From NCBI RefSeq assembly GCF_010731635.1, contig NZ_AP022583.1, positions 372,001 through 436,000 on the forward strand: DNA of 64,000 nucleotides, given 5' to 3'. A program made the position numbers and the translations under genes. This DNA is from Mycobacterium noviomagense (lineage in GTDB: Bacteria > Actinomycetota > Actinomycetes > Mycobacteriales > Mycobacteriaceae). This document shows, piece after piece, positions 45,693-54,498 of the stretch (position 1 is its first letter; each line of letters begins with the position of its first letter). Under the pieces are notes generated by a model. It did no database searches, had not been told where the DNA came from, and saw only the letters and a program-made list of their open reading frames with translations.

Positions 45693-45962
45693 CGGCGGCC
45701 TCCATCACCAACCTGGTGCCCCATGCTAACCAACCACCCCCAAACCCACAGCCAAATCACCAACCAACCAACACCCCACCCCCACAACACCACCAATAAC
45801 CGGCCACCTTCTTGCCGCCGATGGCCTACTGAATCGTGACGCCGCGACGCCAGTCCAACGCTCGGCTACCAGATATTGTCGTTGCGAACTGCCGGTAACA
45901 GGCCAGATTACTTCGGTTGGGCGGCCGTAATACGTTGAGCGGCAAGGAAAACGAGCAAAAGA
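45693..45962 (-). other. G/T-rich leader of the first kinase gene and remnant of a DUF2510-gene 3' end
   Basis: Read on the minus strand, 45722-45800 is made almost wholly of G and T (GGTTGGTTGGTGATTTGGCTGTGG and similar, given here in part), as is the corresponding stretch before the second kinase copy (50800-50865). Further out, 45805-45845 encodes a relic 'AIGGKKV' preceded by an in-frame stop, matching the C-terminal 'IEWAIGGKKVG' of the DUF2510 protein at 50879-51484. So the duplicated block begins inside that gene. Confidence 0.55.
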
Positions 45963-46970
45963 CTAGTGATCGCAGTGTCCCGAGGGTAATTCGGCCATGT
46001 GGGAGGTCAACCACTTGCTCACTTCAGTGAGTTCTTGAGTGCCGTCGTTGAACGACCCCGATGCCGGTTCAGTCGCCACCGCAACGGCGGTCAGTCCCGT
46101 CGGCGTCGGTAGCACCCCCAACTGCCGCACGAGATATCTACCGGTGGTTGAGGGTCCCCACCCGCCTTTGAGCCGAGTGTCCGCGATGGACCCAAGCCCC
46201 CAACGCTGGTCGTCTTCCACTTGACCCATCAGCGTGAAGATTGGTGCGCTGCTGCTGTCGCATACCGCGGCCGCAGTGAACCGGGCCTGGTTGGTAAGCG
46301 ACCAGATGGTCTGACCGAAGGCGGTGAACTGGGGCCGCAGTTTCCGCCACTCCACGGTCGTCGGATCGCCGTATTTTTTCAGGAGGGCTTCGACTTTGTG
46401 CGCTGCCGTCACAGGATCACCTAGGTTTTCCCAGATTGACTCGGCGGCCGCGTTGTCCGACTCAGTGATGGCGGCCCGCATCGAGTCGGTGACCGTTGGC
46501 GGGTTCTCTTCGTCTAAGGCGGTGATGGTCAGCGGGACTTTCATCGTCGACCACGCCGGTCCACTTTCCCAGTCGCCTAAGACGAGTTGCTTTGGGTTGG
46601 CGCCCACGGCGCTGATGACGATACCCATTGTCGCGTGGAGCTTGTCCTCCAATTTTGTGAACTCTGCGGCCATTGGTGTCGCTGCGCCGCCTGCAGGCGA
46701 TCCCGGTGCAGTCGTCGTCCCCGGCGGCGGTGCGGGAACGGCGGTGTGGCGCATGGACGGGTTCGGCGCCGGCAGCGGGGACGCAGGAGCTGAATGGTGC
46801 CCCGCAAATACACAACTTGTCAGGATCATACAGAGGGCCAATGCCAGGCTTATGACATCGGCGAGCGCCGACAGGGTGCGACACGAACTCAAGCGGCGTC
46901 GTCGAGCGAGCAGTCTCCTGGGCCGGACCGGCCTGGTCCGACGGGGGTTACTACTGCGACTACCGCGCAT
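45963..46970 (-). CDS. Class A beta-lactamase-fold serine hydrolase lipoprotein
   Basis: 335 residues. After an Arg-rich start comes a hydrophobic segment ending in a lipobox-like 'MILTSC' near residue 53, then a Pro/Ala linker and a beta-lactamase-like domain from about 100. SxxK is 'STMK' near 142, SDN is 'TESDNAAAES' near 168, and the third box is 'KGGWGP' (KGG in place of KTG) near 268. All three penicillin-recognising boxes are present, so it may act on a beta-lactam or peptidoglycan-like substrate. Related to mycobacterial LppW-type proteins, I believe, but the exact family is uncertain. Confidence 0.78.
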   Translation of the reverse strand: MRGSRSSNPRRTRPVRPRRLLARRRRLSSCRTLSALADVISLALALCMILTSCVFAGHHSAPASPLPAPNPSMRHTAVPAPPPGTTTAPGSPAGGAATPMAAEFTKLEDKLHATMGIVISAVGANPKQLVLGDWESGPAWSTMKVPLTITALDEENPPTVTDSMRAAITESDNAAAESIWENLGDPVTAAHKVEALLKKYGDPTTVEWRKLRPQFTAFGQTIWSLTNQARFTAAAVCDSSSAPIFTLMGQVEDDQRWGLGSIADTRLKGGWGPSTTGRYLVRQLGVLPTPTGLTAVAVATEPASGSFNDGTQELTEVSKWLTSHMAELPSGHCDH

Positions 46971-47175
46971 GCCCGTAGGTGCTCAGGCCGCAGAGAACGC
47001 CGGAAGACTGCCGCGACATCGTGTTGACGATCCTCCACAGAACCATTTGCTGTCAACGATTCCCACATGCCATGACGAGGTTGCCGCAGCGGTGACGGCC
47101 GCACGCGCGAAGCAGCCGCGGGTTCTCAACCCGCACGGCAGTCACCGGAAGGGATCGGCCGCGTAGCACTCCACC

Positions 47176-47979
47176 TCAGGTATGAGCGGCTTTTCCGCTG
47201 AGATAGGCCACTATCCCGTCAGTAACTGCCGCGGCATATTTCGCTCGCCCATCGGCACTCTGCATCTGTGCGGCGTCGTCGCCGTTTTTCATATTGCCGA
47301 GCTCGACCAGAACCGCCGGATACTGGGCCAGATTCAGCCCGGCCAGATCGGCGCGGCCGTACAGACCCTCAGAGCCGATATAGGTCGATGGTTGAAGACC
47401 TGATGCGAGCAGTGAATCGCGCATTGTGTGCGCTAGCTGCACCGCTGGGCCGCCCTGCACGTCGTTCAGCGGCGGACTGGAGTAGTTCACGTGGAACCCA
47501 CGACCGGTCGCCGGGCCGCCGTCGGCGTGGATGCTCACGATCGCGTCCGGATGCATCGCATTGGCCAGCGCGGCGCGCTGATCGACGCAGGGCCCAACGG
47601 AATTGTCGTCATCCCGAGACATCTGGGTACGTGCACCCATCTGGTTGAGGGCATCACGGATACGCAGAGTGACATCCCAATTAAAGGCATGTTCGGGGTA
47701 GCTATCGTTGGTCGCGGCGCCGCTCGTGTTGCACTGTTTCGTACCGCCCCGGCCGTTGGGGACCTGCCGGGTGATCGACGAGTCGTACACGCCGTTGTGG
47801 CCCGGGTCAAGGAAGACAGCCATTCCGGCGAGGCTGACAGCGGAGGCCTTCGGTGCGTCGAACGCTGCCGGGGAGGCAAACGTCACCATTAGCACTGCGA
47901 CACCAACATGCCGCAGAGCTTTCCGCCGTGCAACTTGTCGCAGTCTGCCGCGCGCAGGCGGTGCGGGCGGATCGAGCAT
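47176..47979 (-). CDS. N-acetylmuramoyl-L-alanine amidase (Amidase_3, Rv3717-like)
   Basis: 267 residues from ATG 47979. A signal-anchor ('HVGVAVLMVTFASPAAF') precedes the catalytic domain: 'MAVFLDPGHNGVYDSSI' with the zinc histidine near 58, 'NDSYPEHAFNWDVTLRI' (zinc glutamate/histidine region) near 95, 'AIVSIHADGG' near 150 and 'YPAVLVELGNMKNGDDA' (catalytic glutamate) near 220. It cuts the amide between MurNAc and the stem peptide in the periplasm. Two cysteines ('KQCNT', 'GPCVDQR') match the Rv3717 disulfide positions. It lies between the two kinase copies. Confidence 0.9.
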   Translation of the reverse strand: MLDPPAPPARGRLRQVARRKALRHVGVAVLMVTFASPAAFDAPKASAVSLAGMAVFLDPGHNGVYDSSITRQVPNGRGGTKQCNTSGAATNDSYPEHAFNWDVTLRIRDALNQMGARTQMSRDDDNSVGPCVDQRAALANAMHPDAIVSIHADGGPATGRGFHVNYSSPPLNDVQGGPAVQLAHTMRDSLLASGLQPSTYIGSEGLYGRADLAGLNLAQYPAVLVELGNMKNGDDAAQMQSADGRAKYAAAVTDGIVAYLSGKAAHT

Positions 47980-48161
47980 CACAGGATAGTAGCAATCAAC
48001 GCAGACGCGTTTCGCATCACGCAGTGAGGGATTGGCCGCTATGTGCTGAGTGGGCCTATGGCGCTGGTCAAGGTATCGAAGCAAGGCGCTCAGCGCAGAA
48101 GCTGCGGTGTCAGCTGCGACTGTGCTGCCGAATACCGTTGCAGTGGCTGGGATTACAGCGG

Positions 48162-50766
48162 CTAATAGATGTAGACTTTGGCGTTGTTTCCGCCGGTGCA
48201 CGTTATCCACGGGTCGTCGCCATTCGCGACGCAGGTCATGACGAAGTCGTTGCCGGAGCATGGGACGGGCGTAACGGCGTTCGCACTGACCTGAGGGCAA
48301 GGGACCGCGCCTCCGACGATGACCTGACGCGAGTCACGGCTAGGTGAGTGATAGGTGTTCCAATAGGCCTGCAGGACATTGTTGGCGAATTGGCAAGATG
48401 TTTGATCGGTACCGCGCCCAGCGTTGGTCGCCCATGCTGAGTGGTTCATCCCCACGTGGTACCCATCCGAACAGTTCACACCGTACGAGTCGGGCGTCTG
48501 CACCAAATCGGGCGGAGGCACCGACGCGGTCGGCGTGTTCGGTGAACTTGTGGGGGTGGAGTACGAATCGGACGGGTATGCCGATGGTTCGGATGAGGTT
48601 GTTGGTGCGCTTGTTGGTGTGCTGGTGTTGTGGGTGGCCAGGGTTATCGCGATCACGGCCACGATGACGATAATGGCTGCCGCGACACCGACGCCGGCCC
48701 AAATTTTGGCCGGTGAGGCGGGTTGGCGTTGTGGTGGTGGTGGCGCCCAGGCGGGGGGTGGCGGCGGCGTGGAATACGGCGGTGGCGGGGCGGGCGCTGG
48801 TGGGGCCGAAGAGCCCACCGGCGGTCGAGAATGCACCACCGGGGTCGGCGGCGGCGCCGGTGCGACACTCACCGGCGTGGCAGTCGGGGTCGCGGTCTTT
48901 TTTTGGTGCTGGGCGTGTTCGATGGCATGACCCAGCACATAGCTCCAGGCCTCAGGCAGCGGGCGCTGCTGGGACGGGTTGCTCAGCGTGTCGGTGATGA
49001 CCTGGCGCAACAACCCCGGTGTACTCGCCGGAAGGTGCTGAAGGTTTTTGGTGTCATGGTCACCGGCCAACAACCGCAGCGCCAACAAGCCCAACTTGTA
49101 GGCATCCGAATAGATGGTGGCCAAATCCTCACCGGCAGGCCGTTCCCAGCCCGGAGTCTCCATCTGCGCCAGCGCCGACACACCGTTGATGCGCATCGCG
49201 TCGCAGTCAATGAAATAGACACCCTCATGCGGGACAAGGGAAAACAACAGATTCTTCGGGGAGATATCACCCACACACACCGTGCTTGTGCAAAAACGCC
49301 AACCCCGAAGCCACCTCCCGCAACAACGTATAGCGCTGCACCTCATCGACCACGATGCCCCGCGCCGCCAAAACCGAGGAATGATTCAACAAATGCTGAA
49401 ACTCCGCGCTGGCCCGCGACACCCCCCTGACCGTCGTCAAATCGATGAAAAACTCATCAGGAATAGCCGGCATCACGAAACCCATTGGGCTACCGGCATC
49501 CTCGACCAAAGCACACGGCCACGCAGCAATCGACACCAGCCGCTCCGCCTGCGCGTAAGTCAGCGACTCCTCCACCAAAGCCGGCATCTCAGCCAACGCA
49601 GTGAAATCAATCCCCGCCCGAGCCTGCGCCCGATACTCCTTATAAACCATCGACGCCGCGAACTTCGTCTTCACGTTCGGCGCCCGATACACCACCCCCT
49701 GCCCACCCTGACCGATCTTGGTCAACACCCCCAACCTGTCGCGCCCAATCACCTGGCGGGCCTTCACCGCCTTCCCACCCCGCCCAGCAGAGGAGGCCGT
49801 GCCCGGAGTCGACTCAGCCGGCAGTGAGTGGACCGAGTCGGCTGCCGCAGTGGGCGGCGGCGCTGGTTCGCCACCGAGAGTGGGTCCGGCGGCGGGGCGG
49901 GCTGAATCGGCAAGCAACGTAGGAGCAGGCTCACCCCGCGGCGCGGCGGTCGCGGTCAACGCCTGCCGGGCCGCGCGGGCCAACTCCCGAGCACTCTGAA
50001 AACGCTCGTCGAGGCTTTTGGCCATCCCCTTCGCGATCACCTCATCAAAACCCGCCGGCACCGCCGAATTAACAGCGCTAGGCTTGGGCGGATCCAACGT
50101 CAGATGCCCGGCGATCTGCTGCTCCATACTGTCACCCGGAAAAGGCGGCACACCGGTCAAACACTCATACAGCACACACGCCAACGCATACACATCGCCG
50201 CGCCCATCAGCAGTACCAGTGGTGAAACGCTCCGGAGCCATATACGCCCACGTCCCCACCATCATCCCGGTACTGGTCAACTTGGTGGCCGCAGCATCAT
50301 GCGCGATACCGAAATCGATCAGATACACAAAATCGTCATCACCAGTCACCAACGCGTTCGACGGCTTGACGTCGCGATGCACCAACCCCACCGCATGCGC
50401 GGCGTTCAACGCAGCAGCCAACTGCGCAATCACATGCACCGCCCGCTCCGGGTCCATCGGCCCATCACGCGCCAACAACCCATGCAAATCGACCCCGTCA
50501 ATAACCGGCATCACCAAATACAGCTGGCCATCAACTTCCCCAGTATCAAAAATCGGAATGATATGCGGCTCAATCAACCGCGCCGCGGTATACGCCTCCC
50601 GACGAAACCGCTCCCGATAACCCGGCTCCGCGCTCAACTCAGTCGGCAACACCTTGATCGCCACATCACGGCCGATCACACTGTCATGGGCCTTAAACAC
50701 CTTGCCCATGCCGCCCTCGCCGATCAACGCGATCAGCCGGTAGCGCCCAAACACCACCTCATCCAC
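48162..50766 (-). pseudogene. Membrane receptor Ser/Thr kinase with two kinase domains (second copy, 2-bp frameshift)
   Basis: The 5' part (50766 to 49267) encodes 499 residues, nearly identical to the intact copy, and stops right after '...HKHGVCG'. The 3' part (from about 49280 to 48162) continues in another frame: 'GDISPKNLLF', 'FIDCDAMRI', a Pro-rich linker, the membrane helix and a different outer domain of about 120 residues rich in cysteine ('GVNCSDGY', 'TSCQF', 'PCPQV', 'MTCVAN', 'WITCTGG'). The break is the loss of one CA unit in the tract at 49272-49280. As read, only kinase domain 1 and part of domain 2 would be made, as a soluble protein. Confidence 0.88.
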
Positions 50767-50835
50767 CGGCGGCCTCCATCACCCACCTGGAGCAACATGC
50801 TAACCAACCACACCCCCACCCACAGCCAAATCACC
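48535..50835 (-). repeat. About 2.3-kb duplication shared with 43455-45760
   Basis: The two kinase genes and their G/T-rich leaders match almost base for base from the leader through the membrane helix and Ser/Thr/Pro stalk (up to 'SPNTP'), then diverge completely in the outer domain. The copies are direct repeats about 5 kb apart, enclosing the beta-lactamase-like and amidase genes. Their near identity implies recent duplication or ongoing gene conversion. Confidence 0.85.
49272..49280. repeat. (CA)4C / (GT)4 tract causing the frameshift in the second kinase copy
   Basis: CACACACAC here against CACACACACAC in the intact copy. One dinucleotide fewer shifts the frame two codons before the catalytic aspartate of kinase domain 2. 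Flanking sequence is otherwise the same in both copies, so this is the specific lesion. Confidence 0.9.
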
Positions 50836-50878
50836 AACCCAGCCAACACCCCAACCCACACACCCCAGAGCACCACTT

Positions 50879-51484
50879 TCAACCGCCACACCACGCCGGA
50901 TTTGAGCCGCAGAAAAGCCCCACCTTTTTGCCACCGATAGCCCACTCAATCGTGTCCTGCGATGCCAGTGTGGCCGCCACCGGCTCGCCTACCGGAAAGT
51001 GTGGATCTGAGCTGGCGGTGATATGCCCACTGGCCGTGCCACTGGAGACCGATGTCAGCGTGAATTCGAATGTGCTGTAGGGCATCTCAGCCATTGAACA
51101 GCTCGCACAGGCTTTCATGTTCATGTAGTGGAAATGACCGTGGCCGGTGCGGTCGATCACAACACTTTCTCGCATGCCCTTCCACTCCCGGGCGAACGGC
51201 GCCAGCACGTCAGCACTCAACCCCGGTGAAGGCGGAGCAGTATTCCAAACCTTCTGGACGATGACGGGAACGGCTACCAGCATCGCGACTGCGAGCACGA
51301 CGACGGCGCCGAGGATGAGTGCGATCTTGGTACGGCTGCGGCGTTGCGCCTCAGGCGCTGCCTCGGTGATGGGAGTGGGCATGGCCGGAATGCTCGTGTG
51401 CCATTGCTGACCATCCCAATACATCAGGCCGGGCTTGCCGCTAGGGTCCGGATACCAGTCAGGAGCCCGTGGTTCAGTCGTCAT
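50879..51484 (-). CDS. DUF2510 membrane-anchored protein with extracytoplasmic domain
   Basis: 201 residues. DUF2510 motif 'PDWYPDPSGKPGLMYWDGQ' (about 9-27), one membrane helix ('IALILGAVVVLAVAMLVAVPVIV', about 53-75), then a 120-residue outer domain with 'FAREWKGMRESVVIDRTGHG', a cysteine pair 'KACASCSMAEM' and a C-terminal pair 'FCGSNPAWCGG'. The outer domain probably is a disulfide-bonded beta fold of the type seen in several mycobacterial lipoproteins. It ends 112 bp upstream of the second kinase gene and is likely in its operon. A fragment of its 3' end is also found before the first kinase copy. Confidence 0.82.
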   Translation of the reverse strand: MTTEPRAPDWYPDPSGKPGLMYWDGQQWHTSIPAMPTPITEAAPEAQRRSRTKIALILGAVVVLAVAMLVAVPVIVQKVWNTAPPSPGLSADVLAPFAREWKGMRESVVIDRTGHGHFHYMNMKACASCSMAEMPYSTFEFTLTSVSSGTASGHITASSDPHFPVGEPVAATLASQDTIEWAIGGKKVGLFCGSNPAWCGG

Positions 51485-51577
51485 ATGGGTTCTGCCTCAA
51501 GGACATTGGTGGCCGTCATGATCGCCGCCAGTAGGGACCAAACTGTGTGCCCTGCACTCAAGCCTCCTTCGAGGCTT

Positions 51578-53941
51578 TTACTTAATTACTTTGCGGTGCG
51601 GATCCAGCCGTTTGAGCTGGATCGCGAGCAAGATCACCAGTACGAGTGCCTGTATGGCGCACGCACTCGCGGCAATCGCCCAGCTGCTGAATTTGTAATC
51701 CCACATCGGGTCCGTTTCACCGGAGAAGTGGCGGCGCAGGTCGTTTAGGTCGACGGTGGAAGCGCCCATGGCATACGCCCACCGCGACGGCGACAGCCAC
51801 GCGAGATACTCCAGGGGCACCCGGCCCTTCACACCGAACATCCCACCGCAGAGCACAAGTTCGGCCATGACGACGAGTACCAGCAGCGGCATTCCACGGT
51901 CGGCGTTGCCGATCGTCACCGAAATCAGCAGGCCGATGATCATCGAGACCACCGTCACGGCGACGACCGCCAGAGCCACTTCAAGGCGCGGCCAAGGGAT
52001 CACCACCGACTGGTCCGGCGGAGGTAGCAATACGCCGCCAAGCAACCCGAGGATCAGCCCTTGCAGACTGGTGATCACTGTCAGGACCAGCAGCTTGGAG
52101 CACAGGTAGGCCGCACGCGACAGGCCGATCCCGTGTTCGCGTTGATATATCGCCCGTTCCTTGACGATCTCGCGGATCGACGACGCGCAGCCCATCAGCG
52201 CGCCGCCAATAACTAGCAGGACCAGCAGTTGAGAGGGTTGCGCAGACGTCTGCAAAATGGCCTTGGTGATCGACAACCCCGCCTTGCCTGGGACCGCGTG
52301 GGCGAACAGGCTCAGCAGCAGCGGCAGAAGCACTATGGTCGCCGCATACTGGCGGTCGGCGGCGATGACCGCCAGGTATCGCCTGCTCAGAGTGGCAAAC
52401 TGTGCGAACGGACTCTGTTGGCGGACAGGCTGCGCCGGGGCCGGGGGCGCCGTCAGTTGCTGAGTCCGGCGCGGGCCCGTGAGGGCGTCGTGAAGGGGCG
52501 AGGCGACGAAACGGCCGGTCCAGTCGGTCGTGGTGTCGTGCTCGAGAAGGTTGAACAGGTCGGCGAAGTCGCTGGAGCCGAAATAGGTCAGGGCCTGTTG
52601 CGGCGGACCGAAATAGGCCAGCCGACCGCCCGGCGCCAAGATGAGGAGACGGTCGCACAAGTTCAGCTGAGCGGTGCTGTGGGTGACCACTACCACGGAT
52701 CGACCGTCATCGGCGAGGCCGCGCAGAGTCTGCATCACTGACTTCTCGTACCCGGGGTCTAGGCCCGAGGTCGGCTCGTCCAAAAACAGCAACGACGGTT
52801 TGGTGAGCAATTCCAGCGCGACGCTGGTGCGTTTGCGCTGACCCCCGGAAAGACTGTCAATCCGTTGTTCGGCCTGCGCCGCCAGCCCCAGCTCGCCCAA
52901 GACCTCCTCAATGCGCTGATTACGCTCCTCGGCGGAAACGTCCTGTGGAAACCTTAGCCGCGCAGCGTAATTCAGCGCCCGGCGCACCGTCAGCGGAGTG
53001 TGCAAGATGTTGTCCTGCGGCACAAAGCCGATTCGGTGCCGCAACTCGGCGTAGTTTTCGTAGAGATCGCGCCCGTCGTACTCTACCGCGCCCGCGCCGG
53101 CTGGGCGAAACCCGGTCAGCGCCCCCAGCAGCGTGGATTTCCCCGCACCACTAGGTCCCACCACCGCCATAAAGCAGCGTTCCGGTAACGCGAAGCTGAC
53201 GTCGGCCAACAACACCTTGCCGTCTTTGGTGGCCACCCGCAGGTTCGTCGCCTCGTAGGAGACGTCGCCGACGTCAACGTGTTCGACCAGTGTGTCGCCG
53301 AACAGGTGGAGCAGGTGGTGCCCGATACCGACCACGTCGTCGGGGCCGATGACGGCGCGGCGAATCCGGTTGCCGTTGACGTAGGTTCCGTTGGCGCTGT
53401 TGTTATCGACGAGCTCCCACCGGTTGCCCGAGCGGCGCAGGATGGCATGGCGGCGCGAGACCAACAAGTCGTTGAGGACCACGTTGTTCTGGGGTGCCCG
53501 CCCGATCGTGACGACCACTTGCTCGATCGCATGTACCGCGGTCGGCGCACGGGCGATCGTCGTGGGGCCCTGGCGCGGTGCTCGCTGTGTCGGTGCCGCC
53601 GACGCGGCCACCGGGTGTATCGGGCGTATCTGCAGCGCCTCGCCCGAGGATGCCGAACCCAGAAACACTGTGACGGGCCGGCTCATTATCGTCACACTGT
53701 CGACGCGCTGCCCGTACACAAACATCCCATTGCGGCTGTGGTTGACCAAGACCCAGCCTGTGGGCGTCGCCTGCAAGACCGCATGCTGTCGGGAAACCCT
53801 CGGATCCTCCAGGCGAATGTCGGCCTCATTGGCGCGTCCGATGGTCCAACTACGACCGACGCTGGCCTGCCAGGTGCGGGCACCGGCGCGCAGTTCCAGA
53901 CGCGGCGGATTCCTGGTGATGATGTCGGTCTTATCGTCCAC
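51578..53941 (-). CDS. ABC exporter with two FHA domains (Rv1747-like)
   Basis: 787 residues. FHA-1 (about 25-100: 'TIGRANEADIRL', 'VSRQHAVL'), a Thr-rich linker (about 112-135, 'TTIARAPTAVHA'), FHA-2 (about 140-215: 'TIGRAPQNNVVL', 'VSRRHAIL', 'NSANGTYVNGN'), an ABC ATPase (about 235-460: 'GPSGAGKSTLLG', signature 'LSGGQRKRTSV', 'LLFLDEPTSGLDPG'), and six membrane helices (about 530-780). In M. tuberculosis Rv1747 is phosphorylated by PknF on linker threonines that its FHA domains bind, and exports cell-wall lipid-linked material. Here the nearby kinases are probable partners. Confidence 0.92.
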   Translation of the reverse strand: MDDKTDIITRNPPRLELRAGARTWQASVGRSWTIGRANEADIRLEDPRVSRQHAVLQATPTGWVLVNHSRNGMFVYGQRVDSVTIMSRPVTVFLGSASSGEALQIRPIHPVAASAAPTQRAPRQGPTTIARAPTAVHAIEQVVVTIGRAPQNNVVLNDLLVSRRHAILRRSGNRWELVDNNSANGTYVNGNRIRRAVIGPDDVVGIGHHLLHLFGDTLVEHVDVGDVSYEATNLRVATKDGKVLLADVSFALPERCFMAVVGPSGAGKSTLLGALTGFRPAGAGAVEYDGRDLYENYAELRHRIGFVPQDNILHTPLTVRRALNYAARLRFPQDVSAEERNQRIEEVLGELGLAAQAEQRIDSLSGGQRKRTSVALELLTKPSLLFLDEPTSGLDPGYEKSVMQTLRGLADDGRSVVVVTHSTAQLNLCDRLLILAPGGRLAYFGPPQQALTYFGSSDFADLFNLLEHDTTTDWTGRFVASPLHDALTGPRRTQQLTAPPAPAQPVRQQSPFAQFATLSRRYLAVIAADRQYAATIVLLPLLLSLFAHAVPGKAGLSITKAILQTSAQPSQLLVLLVIGGALMGCASSIREIVKERAIYQREHGIGLSRAAYLCSKLLVLTVITSLQGLILGLLGGVLLPPPDQSVVIPWPRLEVALAVVAVTVVSMIIGLLISVTIGNADRGMPLLVLVVMAELVLCGGMFGVKGRVPLEYLAWLSPSRWAYAMGASTVDLNDLRRHFSGETDPMWDYKFSSWAIAASACAIQALVLVILLAIQLKRLDPHRKVIK

Positions 53942-54106
53942 GCGTAGCCTCCACCGCGTTTGCCGAACCAGGCCTCAAGAATAGGACTCAACACTAAAAA
54001 GTCCACCGGTATAGCTAAATCAGGTCGGGCCGGCCCGGCTACAGGTCTACCCCATTCGGCTATCCACCAAATCCACAGTTATTCAAACACTTTCCGGCAC
54101 AGGACA

Positions 54107-54475
54107 TCAGTTGCAGGCCCAGTTGTCGATCCAGCCGCCGCCGACCTTCATCAGGGCATCCTGCATCGCGGCACTGAGGTTGTTGCCGTACCCGCCCGAA
54201 CGTACCCAACCATTGGCGGCGACGGCGCCACAGGCCGTGAAGGTAACCAACACCTGGCAATCGGAGAACGCGCACGAGTTGAGCGCGGCGGCCTGCGCCG
54301 AGGCCGCGGTTGGGTAGTTTTGCGAACGCCCCCACCATCCGGTCACGGTGTAGGCGATTGCGCCGTATGGATCGTTCGCGCCCGCTGCGGGGGCAAGAGC
54401 GACGGTTGTCGAAATGGCCGTGGTCATCGCCGCGACGGCCACTGCGAGGCGCCGCCGATGGGTCCTGATCGTCAT
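54107..54475 (-). CDS. DUF4189 secreted protein (Rv1269c-like)
   Basis: 122 residues from ATG 54475, with AAGGAA seven bases upstream. A signal peptide (RRRLAVAVAAMTTAISTTVA through 'PAAGA') precedes a DUF4189 domain: 'DPYGAIAYTVTGWWGRSQNY', 'AALNSCAFSDCQVLVTF', 'CGAVAANG' and the end 'GGGWIDNWACN'. Four cysteines should make two disulfides. Strong resemblance to M. tuberculosis Rv1269c, encoded there beside lprA as here. Exported protein of unknown role. Confidence 0.88.
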   Translation of the reverse strand: MTIRTHRRRLAVAVAAMTTAISTTVALAPAAGANDPYGAIAYTVTGWWGRSQNYPTAASAQAAALNSCAFSDCQVLVTFTACGAVAANGWVRSGGYGNNLSAAMQDALMKVGGGWIDNWACN

Positions 54476-54498
54476 TGGTGATTCCTTTCCGAGCCCAC

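Noticed and set aside
47980..48300. Upstream extension of the amidase frame by 107 codons
   Set aside because: Overlaps the 3' end of the second kinase gene and precedes a good signal-anchor start at 47979.
50733..50945. 70-codon hydrophobic frame overlapping the second kinase start
   Set aside because: Its start is lost in the first copy (GTG becomes GTA), and the hydrophobic pattern follows from the G/T-rich DNA; not accepted as a gene.
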